A stretch of DNA of 64,000 nucleotides from Streptoalloteichus tenebrarius. GTDB taxonomy: Bacteria; Actinomycetota; Actinomycetes; Mycobacteriales; Pseudonocardiaceae. The notes under the pieces are model-generated. The model was not told the origin of the DNA. It ran no database searches and saw only the letters and a program-made list of their open reading frames with translations. This document shows, piece by piece, positions 54,999-63,074 of the stretch. Numbering within the stretch: the stretch's first letter is position 1; each line of letters opens with the position of its first letter. The stretch covers positions 34,420 through 98,419 of the forward strand of contig NZ_JAMTCP010000025.1 in assembly GCF_024171885.1 (NCBI RefSeq), read 5' to 3'. The position numbers and the translations under genes are program-made.

Positions 54999-55781
54999 CT
55001 ACGACACCGTCGCCGCGAGCCCGGCGAGCGCCCCGACCAGCTCCTCGTCCCCGCCCGGCGACACCCGCACGGTCCGCGCGCCGTCCGGCCCAGGGCCGCC
55101 CGGGGTCACCAGGAACCGGCCCCGGTCGGTGTCCCACCAGGCCACGGGGGCCGCCGACTCCACCCACCCGTCGCCGACCGGGCGCACGGCCGCCACACGG
55201 CCGGACCCGTGTCGGGCGGCGAGGATCTCCGCGAGGGCGGCGGCGGCCTCGGGGGAGGCGCCCCGCGCGACCGCCGCCGGCACGTCCAGCTCCAGGTTCA
55301 GGTCGACCGGCGGCTCGACCAGCAGCGCGGCCGGCACCCGAAGGTCGGCGCGGCCCGCCTCGGCGTGGCCGGCGGAGGCGACCACGGCGCGGGCCAGCTC
55401 GTGGGCGGGGAACCAGCGCAGCGCCACCGTGCCGTCCACCGAGGGCAGCACGAGCAGGCCGCGCTCGCCGTCGGTGGCCGCCGCGCCCCGCACGAGCCGG
55501 CCCTCGCGCTCCAGGTCCGCCTCGAACGCCAGCACCTGCCGGGTGGGGACCGCCAGCGCCTCCGCCAGCGTCGGCTCCACCCGGTAGCCGCCCTCGACCC
55601 CGGTCACCAGGCCCCGCGCGAGCAACGAGCGCGCCGCGACCTCCCGCACCAGCTCCATGTGCTCGGTCTGCTCGCGGCTGACCATCCGACCCGGCAGCGC
55701 GGCGGCCTCCCCGAGCACGAACAGCAACACCTCCAGCTCCTCGCTGGAGACCCGGAGGGACCCGGTGGCGTCGGCCGTCAC
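54999..55781 (-). CDS. ESX secretion-associated protein, EspG family
   Basis: A 260-residue protein with the EspG/ESAT-6-associated fold pattern: SSEELEVLLFVLGE near the N-terminus and ALRWFPAHELARAV centrally. EspG proteins are cytosolic chaperones for type VII secretion substrates. GTG 55781 overlaps the stop of the WXG100-like gene (GTGA). Its place between the WXG100-like and hydrolase genes suggests it handles one or both. Confidence 0.8.
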   Translation of the reverse strand: MTADATGSLRVSSEELEVLLFVLGEAAALPGRMVSREQTEHMELVREVAARSLLARGLVTGVEGGYRVEPTLAEALAVPTRQVLAFEADLEREGRLVRGAAATDGERGLLVLPSVDGTVALRWFPAHELARAVVASAGHAEAGRADLRVPAALLVEPPVDLNLELDVPAAVARGASPEAAAALAEILAARHGSGRVAAVRPVGDGWVESAAPVAWWDTDRGRFLVTPGGPGPDGARTVRVSPGGDEELVGALAGLAATVS

Positions 55782-56257
55782 AGCGCGACTCCCTTCTCGG
55801 AGATCCGGCGCCCCAGCTCCAACCAGTCCTTGTGGCCGGGGGCGGGCAGCTTGGTCGGGTCGAAGTCCCAACCCTTCCACGGCAGGTGGTCCTCGACCGC
55901 GCCCACGACCTTGCCCACGGCGTCGACGGCCTTCCTGGCCAGCCCGGTCGCGGTGTCGATGGCGGAGTTGACCCACCCGGTCACCGCCTCCTGCAACCGG
56001 TTGATCTCGGCGAGGAGTGTGCGGACCTCGTCGGCGTGCTCCTCCACCGCCTTCGCGGCGGCCAGCAGGTCGGCCTGGGCCGTCTCGCACGCCTTCACCC
56101 GCTGGGCCATCCGCTGCCGGAACGCGGCGGCCGCCTGGCCCTCCCAGTGCACCGCCGCCACGGCGTCGCGGACACGGGAGGCCTGTTCGGCGGCGCGGGC
56201 CGCCTGGGCACGGAGCGACCGCGCCAACTCGTCGATCTTGTCCGGGTCTCCGTACAC
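55778..56257 (-). CDS. WXG100-like type VII secretion substrate
   Basis: A 159-residue helical protein whose first 90 residues form a WXG100-type hairpin with the turn motif HWEGQAAAAF (WEG variant). A C-terminal extension (WVNSAIDTATGLARKAVDAVGKVV) follows, then a polar tail. GTG 56257 follows GAGGTG. It is the first gene of a four-gene overlapping unit. It has no partner WXG100 gene next to it, so it may act as a homodimer or pair with the hydrolase head. Confidence 0.82.
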   Translation of the reverse strand: MYGDPDKIDELARSLRAQAARAAEQASRVRDAVAAVHWEGQAAAAFRQRMAQRVKACETAQADLLAAAKAVEEHADEVRTLLAEINRLQEAVTGWVNSAIDTATGLARKAVDAVGKVVGAVEDHLPWKGWDFDPTKLPAPGHKDWLELGRRISEKGVAL

Positions 56258-56350
56258 GCTCGCACCTCGGTCACAGGGGTCCGTTTCGGGGCATTCGCGC
56301 GCTATTGACTCCGGCGACGGGGCTACGGTTCCACCGTTCTGACGAGTCAT

Positions 56351-56356
56351 TACGCT
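56351..56356 (+). promoter_or_regulatory. Possible -10 element of nucS
   Basis: TACGCT 6 bases before the nucS GTG, which lacks a Shine-Dalgarno. A leaderless transcript is suggested. Confidence 0.35.
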
Positions 56357-56362
56357 TGTCAG

Positions 56363-57022
56363 GTGCGTCTCGTGATCGCCCGCTGCCAGGTGGACTACGT
56401 CGGCCGTCTGACCGCCCATCTGCCGATGGCCCAGCGGTTGCTGCTGGTCAAGGCGGACGGGTCGGTGTCGGTGCACTCCGACGACCGCGCCTACAAGCCG
56501 TTGAACTGGATGAGCCCGCCGTGCTGGCTCGTCGAGGACGAGGGCGTGTGGACCGTGCAGAACAAGGCGGGGGAGAAGCTGGTCATCACCCTCGACGAGA
56601 TCCTGCACGACTCGCGGCACGAGCTGGGCGCCGAGCCGGGCCTGGTCAAGGACGGCGTGGAGGCCCACCTCCAGGAGCTGCTCGCCGAGCACGTGACGAC
56701 CTTCGGCGAGGGGTGGTCGCTGGTGCGGCGGGAGTACCCGACCGCGATCGGACCCGTGGACCTGCTGTGCAGGGACGCCGACGGCGCGACCGTCGCCGTG
56801 GAGGTCAAGCGGCGGGGCGAGATCGACGGCGTCGAGCAGCTCACGCGGTACCTGGAGCTGCTCAACCGCGACCCCCTGCTCGCCCCCGTCAAGGGCGTGT
56901 TCGCCGCGCAGCAGATCAAGCCGCAGGCGCGCACGTTGGCCGAGGACCGGGGCATCCGGTGCCTGGTCGTGGACTACGACGCCCTGCGTGGCATCGAGCC
57001 CGACGAGTTCCGCCTCTTCTGA
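56363..57022 (+). CDS. nucS: Mismatch-specific endonuclease NucS
   Basis: Core enzyme of the non-canonical mismatch repair used by actinobacteria lacking MutS/MutL; it cleaves both strands at G-T and related mismatches. The 219-residue protein has an N-terminal dimerisation domain and a C-terminal PD-(D/E)XK domain with Asp133 and Glu147-x-Lys149 ([18 protein letters not shown]). It ends in the sliding-clamp-binding tail EPDEFRLF (212-219). The codons for that tail plus the stop are duplicated 972 bases downstream. Confidence 0.96.
   Translation: MRLVIARCQVDYVGRLTAHLPMAQRLLLVKADGSVSVHSDDRAYKPLNWMSPPCWLVEDEGVWTVQNKAGEKLVITLDEILHDSRHELGAEPGLVKDGVEAHLQELLAEHVTTFGEGWSLVRREYPTAIGPVDLLCRDADGATVAVEVKRRGEIDGVEQLTRYLELLNRDPLLAPVKGVFAAQQIKPQARTLAEDRGIRCLVVDYDALRGIEPDEFRLF
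56996..57022 (+). repeat. 27-bp direct repeat, copy 1 (end of nucS)
   Basis: The last eight sense codons (EPDEFRLF) and TGA of nucS. It matches 57968-57994 base for base. The repeat starts on a codon boundary and ends exactly with the stop. Confidence 0.97.
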
Positions 57023-57051
57023 GTTCTCGCGCACACCCGGTCGTGTGGTAG

Positions 57052-57960
57052 GTGGGACGCGCGTTCTTCGTCGATCACGCGGGGTGTGACGTGAGTGTGT
57101 CCGCCGGGGCCAGGAAGCTGGAATCCCTGTTGGAAGCGGTTCCCGCGCTCGAAAGCCTCGGGAGACGCGCGCAGGAGGATGACGAGGAGGACGCCCTCGT
57201 CGCCGCGGCCGAACTCCAGGATCGATACGCGCGGTGGTACGCGGAGGCGTTGGCCGTCATCCCGGACGACCTGACAGCGCGGTTCCGGGGGCTCTACCTA
57301 AGGCGGTATGCCTACCCCAAAATCCAACACTTCGTGCGCAGCCCCCGGCAGAGGTGGGCGTTGTACGACCACGTTCCCAGGTTCTTCAAGGAACGTGGGC
57401 CGTGGCAGTACGCGCTCAACGACAGTTTTCTCGCTCCCCTTCAGGAGCAGAAGCAGCTCCTCCTCCAGGCTCTGGCCAGATGTGAGCCCGCCGCCAGCGC
57501 GTTCCCGGGCTTCGACCTCCTCCAGAGGATCGCCGTACGACTTCCGGAGGCGATCGCGATCCTGACCAGGGAGAACCGCGAACGCCCCGGCGCGCCCATT
57601 CGCGACGAGTACGACCTCCAGCGGATTCTCCACGCGGTGCTCTCGGTCTTCTTCGACGACGTCCGGGCTGAGGAGACAACGCCCTCCAGGGCGGGGGGCT
57701 CGTACCGGATCGACTTCCTGTTGACATCCGAGAAAGTGGCCGTGGAGGTCAAGATGACCCGCGAGTCCATGACGACGCGGCAGGTGCGGGACCAGCTCGT
57801 GGCCGACATCTTCGGATACCGGAGGCATCCCGACGTGTCCGCCTTCTTCGCGATCGTCTACGACCCGGGACGTCTCATGGACAATCCACGGGGATTCGAG
57901 AACGACTTCCGGGACGACGATCCGGACTTTCCGGTTCGTGTCGTCGTGGTCGGTGCGTAG
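57052..57960 (+). CDS. Solitary PD-(D/E)XK nuclease, DpnII/MboI-like C-terminal domain
   Basis: A 302-residue protein. The N-terminal two-thirds is helical with no recognised family. The C-terminal part reads DEYDLQRILHAVL, then SYRIDFLL...VAVEVKMT, giving catalytic Asp221 and Glu232-x-Lys234, and QVRDQLVADIFGYRRHP, as in DpnII-type restriction nucleases. No methyltransferase gene is nearby. Codon use is less GC-biased than its neighbours (AAA, CCA, GTA, TTT, CTT occur), indicating recent acquisition. It almost fills the segment between two copies of the nucS tail. GTG 57052 or GTG 57091 are both possible starts. Confidence 0.82.
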   Translation: MGRAFFVDHAGCDVSVSAGARKLESLLEAVPALESLGRRAQEDDEEDALVAAAELQDRYARWYAEALAVIPDDLTARFRGLYLRRYAYPKIQHFVRSPRQRWALYDHVPRFFKERGPWQYALNDSFLAPLQEQKQLLLQALARCEPAASAFPGFDLLQRIAVRLPEAIAILTRENRERPGAPIRDEYDLQRILHAVLSVFFDDVRAEETTPSRAGGSYRIDFLLTSEKVAVEVKMTRESMTTRQVRDQLVADIFGYRRHPDVSAFFAIVYDPGRLMDNPRGFENDFRDDDPDFPVRVVVVGA

Positions 57961-57967
57961 TCGGCGT

Positions 57968-57994
57968 GAGCCCGACGAGTTCCGCCTCTTCTGA
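57968..57994 (+). repeat. 27-bp direct repeat, copy 2 (duplicated nucS tail)
   Basis: An exact copy of the nucS last codons and stop, 7 bases past the nuclease stop. Flanking bases on either side differ from copy 1, so identity is confined to these 27 bases. It lies in the +1 frame relative to the nuclease gene. Confidence 0.97.
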
Positions 57995-58054
57995 CGCCGG
58001 TCAGCCGCCAGTCGGCGCCCGCCCGCGCCCTGCGCCCGCCTGTTCCCGTCCGGG

Positions 58055-59254
58055 TCAGGACGGGAGGGGGCGCGCGAGTGACGCGTGCCGCGAGCTGAGC
58101 GCCGCGGCGCGCTCGTAGAGCCGCTGGAACGCGCTGGTCACGGCTGGCCACGTGCAGTGCGTCGGCTCCGTGGCGAGGTTGTGCGCCGCGATGCGCCGAC
58201 GGAGCTGGTGGTCCCCGGCGAGCTGGGCGACCGCGTTGCCGAGCCCGCCCGCGCTGTGGCAGAGCAGGCCCTCCCTGCCGTGCCGCACGAAGTCCGCGAC
58301 ACCGGTGCCCGCCCGCGCGACGACCGGGACGCCGGCCGTGCGCGCCTCCAGGGCCGCGATGCCGAAGGACTCCCGCACAGTCGGGCTCACGAACACGTCC
58401 GCCGTGCGCAGCAGCTCGTGGATGCCGGCGCGGTCGAGCCGGCCGGCCAGGCGCACCCAGTCGGCCATCCCGTGCCGTCGGAGGTGGCGGCGCATCGCCT
58501 CCAGCGCGGGACCCGAGCCGGCGATGGTGGCCCGCAGCGGCACCTCGGGGCGCAGCCGCGAGCGCGCCACCCGCAGGACGTCGAGAAGCGTGATGGGCTG
58601 CTTACGGGGAGCCAGCCGGCCGACGGCCACGACGTGCACCCCGTCCTCCGAGCGGTCCGCGTCGTCGGCGTTGTCGGCGTCGTCGGCGTCGTTGGGGGCC
58701 GGGGCGTCGGACGCGGGGGTGACGCGCCACTGCGAGGGGTCGATCCCGTTGGGGACGACGGCGACCTCCAGCTCGGGGGCCACCCGCCGCACCAGGCCCG
58801 CCGCGGCCGAGCTGACGGTCGAGGCGACCAGCGGGAAGTCGCTCCACCGCGTGAGCTGGTCGAACGTGCGGTAGATGCCGCGCGTCACCGGGTCCCACAT
58901 GCTGTGCACGGTGACGACGGTGGGCAGCCCCGCCCTGACCGCGCACCGCACCGCGGACCAGGCGAACGGCGACACCGCGCCGACGTGCACGTGGACGACG
59001 TCCGGCCCCAGCCGCCGCAGCAGCCGGAGGATGTGCTGGCCGGCCCGGGGGTGCACCGGGAGCTCCCACGGCAGGGCGGCGGTCACCCGGTGGACGGGGT
59101 ACCCCGGGTCGGGCAGGCCGGCGTCACCCTCGGGTGTGGCAGTGATCACGTGGATCTCGGCGCCGCTCGCCCGCTGCGCCCTGGCCAACTCCCCGACCTG
59201 GACCTCGATTCCCCCCAACCGCGGATGGAAACAGTCGGTGACGTGAACGATCAC
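58055..59254 (-). CDS. Glycosyltransferase family 4 (GT-B fold)
   Basis: A 399-residue retaining glycosyltransferase with the N-terminal IVHVTDCFHPRLGGIEVQVGELAR and the C-terminal donor site VSPTVRESFGIAALEARTAGVPVV (EX7E motif). The interdomain linker carries an acidic DADDADNADDAD repeat encoded by 9-base units. GTG 59254 follows GGGGGAG. It is divergent from a PIG-L deacetylase gene with a 62-base gap. That GT plus deacetylase pairing recalls mycothiol-type chemistry, though neither gene is clearly MshA or MshB. Confidence 0.9.
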   Translation of the reverse strand: MIVHVTDCFHPRLGGIEVQVGELARAQRASGAEIHVITATPEGDAGLPDPGYPVHRVTAALPWELPVHPRAGQHILRLLRRLGPDVVHVHVGAVSPFAWSAVRCAVRAGLPTVVTVHSMWDPVTRGIYRTFDQLTRWSDFPLVASTVSSAAAGLVRRVAPELEVAVVPNGIDPSQWRVTPASDAPAPNDADDADNADDADRSEDGVHVVAVGRLAPRKQPITLLDVLRVARSRLRPEVPLRATIAGSGPALEAMRRHLRRHGMADWVRLAGRLDRAGIHELLRTADVFVSPTVRESFGIAALEARTAGVPVVARAGTGVADFVRHGREGLLCHSAGGLGNAVAQLAGDHQLRRRIAAHNLATEPTHCTWPAVTSAFQRLYERAAALSSRHASLARPLPS

Positions 59255-59316
59255 TGCGGCGACTCCCCCTGCCCGTCTTCCCCCGTCGATCGTGCACCTC
59301 CTGGCAGGCTGGGCGC

Positions 59317-60144
59317 ATGCGACACGCTTGTGTCTTCTTTCATGCCCATCCGGATGACGAGGCGTTGCTGACGGCCGGCACAATGGCCCGTTTGGCTGCT
59401 GAGGGTCACCGGGTGGTGCTGGTCGTGGCCACAGCCGGTGAACAGGGGCTGGCCGCCCCCGAGGCCGTGACGGGCGGATCCCTCGGCGCGGTCCGCACCC
59501 GGGAGCTGCACGCCTCGGCCAGGGCACTGGGCTGCGCCAGGGTGGAGTTCCTCGGCTACGCCGACTCCGGGCTGGACGGCTCCGCCGTCGCCGGGGACGG
59601 CCCCACGCCGTTCGCCTCGGCGGACGTCGAGGAGGCCGCCGGGCGGCTCGCCGACCTGCTGCGCGAGGAGAACGCCAGCCTGCTGACCAGCTACGACCCG
59701 GCGGGCGGCTACGGGCACCCCGACCACGTGCAGGTGCACCGGGTCGGCGCGCGCGCCGCGGAGATCGCCGGGACGCCCGTGGTGCTGGAGGCGACCGTCG
59801 ACCGCGACCTGCTGCTGCGCGGGCTGCGCCTGGCGTCGAAGGTCTACCCGTTCCCGCCCGAGTTCGACGCGCGGACGTTCGAGACCGCGTACTCGCCCCG
59901 CGCCGCCATCACACATAAGGTGGATGTTCGCCGATACGCCCAGGCGAAACGGCAGAGCATGGCCGCGCATGTGACGCAGGCAACCGGGGGGGACTCCACC
60001 AGGACCCTGGCCGCCCTGCTCCGGATCCCCCGGCCGCTGTTCCGCTGGGTGCTGGGCACGGAGTGGTACGTCCAGCGGGGACTGCCACCGGGGCGGGTAC
60101 TCCGGGACCCCCTGGCAACACTGACGGACGAGTGTGTGGGCTAA
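59317..60144 (+). CDS. PIG-L family deacetylase
   Basis: A 275-residue zinc-dependent LmbE/PIG-L fold protein. Metal motif AHPDDE has His11 and Asp14, and the second site is GYGHPDHVQVH. Substrates of the family are N-acetylglucosaminyl conjugates such as GlcNAc-inositol. An insert and a long C-terminal part (FRWVLGTEWYVQRG) are present. It has its own hairpin terminator. The adjacent divergent glycosyltransferase suggests a shared glycoconjugate. Confidence 0.92.
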   Translation: MRHACVFFHAHPDDEALLTAGTMARLAAEGHRVVLVVATAGEQGLAAPEAVTGGSLGAVRTRELHASARALGCARVEFLGYADSGLDGSAVAGDGPTPFASADVEEAAGRLADLLREENASLLTSYDPAGGYGHPDHVQVHRVGARAAEIAGTPVVLEATVDRDLLLRGLRLASKVYPFPPEFDARTFETAYSPRAAITHKVDVRRYAQAKRQSMAAHVTQATGGDSTRTLAALLRIPRPLFRWVLGTEWYVQRGLPPGRVLRDPLATLTDECVG

Positions 60145-60166
60145 ACACTGACTCTGATTCCGCAGG

Positions 60167-60403
60167 TCAGGGCGGGCGGGGTGCCTTCCGCGGTGCCCCG
60201 CCCGCTGTCTCATGGCACCCCGCGCCACCCAGACCACGGGCGCGGACCCCGCTCGCCCCGGAAGCAGGCGACACAACGCCGATCGGCCGGCCACGCGGAA
60301 TCTGGCCGTACCGATGTCGCGACTCGGCCAGGCGCTCACGCATCCACGCCCGATCGACCGGAGACAGGAAACGCGCCCCCTCAATGCGTTCGGTCAGCCG
60401 CAC
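60167..60403 (-). CDS. Short hypothetical ORF or gene remnant in a 450-base gap
   Basis: A 78-codon reading frame whose first half (VRLTERIEGARFLSPVDRAWMRERLAESRHRYGQIPRGRP) has a protein-like composition, while the rest degenerates into Gly/Arg-rich translation across the terminator. The frame is open a further 18 codons upstream of GTG 60403 but without a better start. It may be the tail of a decayed gene. The rest of the gap, 60404-60595, shows no other gene; it is less GC-rich and probably holds the epimerase promoter. Confidence 0.3.
   Translation of the reverse strand: MRLTERIEGARFLSPVDRAWMRERLAESRHRYGQIPRGRPIGVVSPASGASGVRARGLGGAGCHETAGGAPRKAPRPP
60172..60205 (+). terminator. Terminator after the PIG-L gene
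   Basis: A perfect 10-bp GC stem (60172-60181 with 60196-60205), 28 bases past the stop. Confidence 0.7.
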
Positions 60404-60595
60404 GAACGGAGAAAGCTGCGGAAGCTCGAACGCGTCCGGCGGCGGCAGTGATCAGTCCTGGTGACAGCGCGTCAAGGGTGGTCGTAGCAGTCCGCATCAC
60501 GTCACAGAGCGACACGGGCGAGGGGGCTGTTCCCCACTGTTCCCACACGGGAGGGGGGTTGATCGACTCCCCTGATCGCCGGGAGGATCGCCCCC

Positions 60596-61612
60596 ATGCG
60601 CCTCCTCCTGCTCGGCGGTTCGTGGTTCCTCGGTCGCGCTGTAGTGGACGCCGCCCTGGCGGCCGGTTGGGAGGTGACCACCTTCCGCCGGGGCCGCACC
60701 GGCCACCAGGGCGGCGTCCGCCTGGTCCAGGGCGACCGGACCGAGCCGGCCGACCTCGCGCGGCTGGCCACCCACGGCCCCTGGGACGCGATCGTGGACA
60801 CGATGAGCTACGTACCCCGCGAATCCCTCGCCATGGCGCGCATCCTCGAAACCGTCGCGGATCGCTACGTGCTGGTTTCGACGGTCAGCGTCTACGAGGG
60901 GTGGCCGGTCGAGCCGCTCACGGAGCACTCGCCGACCCTCAAATGTCCGCCAGACGCGGACGCGGACTATGGCGTCGATGCCGATCCGGGGCCGAGTCGG
61001 TACGGCTTCGGGAAGGCTGGTTGCGAATGTGCGGTCACGAGCGCGTTCGGCCCCGCGCGAGTAGCGATTCTGCGTCCGGGAGTGATCCTCGGCCCGCATG
61101 AGTACGTCGGCCGGCTCCCGTGGTGGCTCCGGCGATTCGAGCGCGGCGGAACGGTCATTGGGCCGGGTGATCCCGCTCGGCGCATTCAGCCCGTCGACGT
61201 CCGCGATGTCGCGAAGTTCGCGCTCCGGTGCGCGCTCGGTTTGCAAGGTGTGTACAACGTCGTGGGCCTTGACGAGGAAGCGACCATGGGCGAGTTCCTC
61301 GCAGCCTGCGCGGAGGTGACCGGATCAGCAGCCGAAGTCGAGTGGGTACCCGATGAGCACCTCATCAAGTCGGGCGTGAAGCATTGGACTGAGATCCCCC
61401 TCTGGCGGCCATTCGCCGGCACGTGGGACATCTCGGCCTCGGCGGCCGAGCGGGCCGGACTGACCACGCGGCCACTGGCCGAAACCGTCCACGACACGTG
61501 GGAGTGGCTTCAGAACGCCGAGCCGATGGCACACGAAAGGGCCGCCGAACTCGGCATCACCCCGGAACGCGAATCCACGATCTTGGAGGCGTGGCGAGCC
61601 CAGCGGCCCTGA
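60596..61612 (+). CDS. NAD-dependent epimerase/reductase (extended SDR)
   Basis: A 338-residue Rossmann protein with dinucleotide motif GGSWFLG at 7-13 and YxxxK-type catalytic motif (RYGFGK). The C-terminal domain covers PGDPARRIQPVDVRDVAKFAL and NVVGLDEEATMGEFL. It resembles the actinobacterial reductases annotated as NAD-dependent epimerase/dehydratase. The substrate is unknown. Codon use in the second half is less GC-rich than in the housekeeping genes. Confidence 0.88.
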   Translation: MRLLLLGGSWFLGRAVVDAALAAGWEVTTFRRGRTGHQGGVRLVQGDRTEPADLARLATHGPWDAIVDTMSYVPRESLAMARILETVADRYVLVSTVSVYEGWPVEPLTEHSPTLKCPPDADADYGVDADPGPSRYGFGKAGCECAVTSAFGPARVAILRPGVILGPHEYVGRLPWWLRRFERGGTVIGPGDPARRIQPVDVRDVAKFALRCALGLQGVYNVVGLDEEATMGEFLAACAEVTGSAAEVEWVPDEHLIKSGVKHWTEIPLWRPFAGTWDISASAAERAGLTTRPLAETVHDTWEWLQNAEPMAHERAAELGITPERESTILEAWRAQRP

Positions 61613-61625
61613 ATTCGGCGGACGG

Positions 61626-62900
61626 TCAGCCCACAGGCGGGAGACTCGGTCGCGCCACCGTCCGAGCGGTCCACGCCTCGATTTGCTCACCGATCTCGGT
61701 AGCGGACGGCGAACCGCGGAATCGGGGCGCACTGACAGCTCGCCGAAGCTCGGCCAGGCGTCGCGTCAGGGCCTCGGTTCGGCGGTCCGGAGACAGCTTG
61801 AGCACCGGCTTGAGCGCCTCGACGACGCCGTCAAGACTATCGTCTAGCACCCGAGCGGCTACCAGGTCAGCCCGCGCCGACAGCTCCCCGGGTAGCCACC
61901 GGTCCCCCTCCGGCGTGCGCGCCCACTCGTCCAGCGCGGCTTGCGCCTCCCGCTCGGCGGCAGCCGGCTCACCCAGTGCGATGTAGGAACTCGCCGCGCA
62001 CAACGACAGTCGCGCGCTACCGAACGCGAGTTCCCCGCCAGCCGAGAAGAACTCGTCGCGGTCGGTGCTTCCCAGCTCGTCAGTCGCGCGTTCCACGGCC
62101 TCGGCCACCTCCCCCCGCGCGCCGAGCATGGCGAGCGCGCGGGCGTGCACGGCGTGCAGCCGGACCCGGGCCGTCCCTGGCGGGGCCAGCTCCAGTGCGG
62201 CCGCCGCGACCTTCTCGGCCTGCCTCGGGCGCCCTCCCCAGAACGTCACGGTGGCCTGGAGCGCCCTCGCCCACGACATGAGCGGTAGATGCTCGATGAC
62301 CGACCCGTAGGTGATCGCGGCCTGTGCTTGCTCCTCGGCGACGTCGGGGTGGCCGAGATCCCAACTGACTGAGGCCATGAGGCCGGTGATCAGGCCGGCG
62401 ATCAGGTACAGCTCGGTCTGCTGCCTCGGCCGTCGGGTCTGGTCGAGGAGATCCCACACCGTTCGGCGTAGCTCGACGAGTTGGGTGAACAGACTCATGG
62501 GCGGCATCGTCGTGTACGCCCGGGCGTACCGCCGAGCCGCCGCGTGGAGCTGTTCGATCGCGGCCGGATCGAGTGCCGCCGTCGCAGAGAGGGCGTGCTG
62601 GGTGCTCTCGTGAGCAGCAGCCATGACCAACTCCTCACCAGTGAGAGTAGGGGTGGACGCTGATTGGGGCGGACCGAAGAGCACGGCCAACGTCTCACCG
62701 AACCAGCGTTCGAGGACGCGAGCATTCACACCGCCGCGCGGCTGAGCGTGTCCGGCTAGCCACCGCTGAGCTTGCCGTTCCGTGATCGTCGCCGATTCGC
62801 CCATGGCCTTGGCTTGGTCGCCGAACGCATCCACGAAGTCTTTCGCGGTCAGGTGTTTTCCTCGCACAAGTTGAGCGAGTCGAGTGGCAGGAACGTCCAT
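61626..62900 (-). CDS. Helix-turn-helix regulator with TPR-like repeats
   Basis: A 424-residue protein with an N-terminal HTH-like region (RLAQLVRGKHLTAKDFVDAF ... TITERQAQRWLAGHAQPRG) and a C-terminal TPR-like solenoid (AGLITGLMASVSWDLGHPDVAEEQAQAAI, ARVRLHAVHARALAMLGARGEVAEAVERA). Similar actinomycete regulators bind signalling peptides or small molecules through the TPR part. ATG 62900 follows GGAGG. It is divergent from a small membrane/zinc-protein cassette across an array of phased repeats, so it probably controls both sides. Confidence 0.82.
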   Translation of the reverse strand: MDVPATRLAQLVRGKHLTAKDFVDAFGDQAKAMGESATITERQAQRWLAGHAQPRGGVNARVLERWFGETLAVLFGPPQSASTPTLTGEELVMAAAHESTQHALSATAALDPAAIEQLHAAARRYARAYTTMPPMSLFTQLVELRRTVWDLLDQTRRPRQQTELYLIAGLITGLMASVSWDLGHPDVAEEQAQAAITYGSVIEHLPLMSWARALQATVTFWGGRPRQAEKVAAAALELAPPGTARVRLHAVHARALAMLGARGEVAEAVERATDELGSTDRDEFFSAGGELAFGSARLSLCAASSYIALGEPAAAEREAQAALDEWARTPEGDRWLPGELSARADLVAARVLDDSLDGVVEALKPVLKLSPDRRTEALTRRLAELRRAVSAPRFRGSPSATEIGEQIEAWTARTVARPSLPPVG

Positions 62901-62970
62901 AGAGATCCTCCCTGAGTACGGGCTCACGGTAGGGGCGCAGGCTTCCTTGGCGAAGAGCCCGCAGGGCAGA

Positions 62971-63030
62971 AGTCGTAGCGAAGTCGCGATAAGTCGCGAC
63001 CAGGTCGCGGCCGGGACGCCGCAGTCGCGC
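62971..63030. promoter_or_regulatory. Helically phased AGTCGCGA repeats
   Basis: Five copies of an 8-base box close to AGTCGCGA start at 62971, 62982, 62992, 63003 and 63023, spaced 11, 10, 11 and 20 bases. The boxes therefore lie on one face of the helix. They sit in the divergent gap between the TPR regulator and the small membrane gene, as expected for a multi-site operator. Confidence 0.6.
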
Positions 63031-63074
63031 CGATGATCATCCGCACCGATCCGCACCCCACGGAGAGGAGAGGC

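Noticed and set aside
57052..57960. DpnII-like gene as part of a restriction-modification system
   Set aside because: No DNA methyltransferase motif (DPPY/NPPY plus FxGxG of a DNA MTase) in either neighbour or anywhere close; nucS and the glycosyltransferase flank it.
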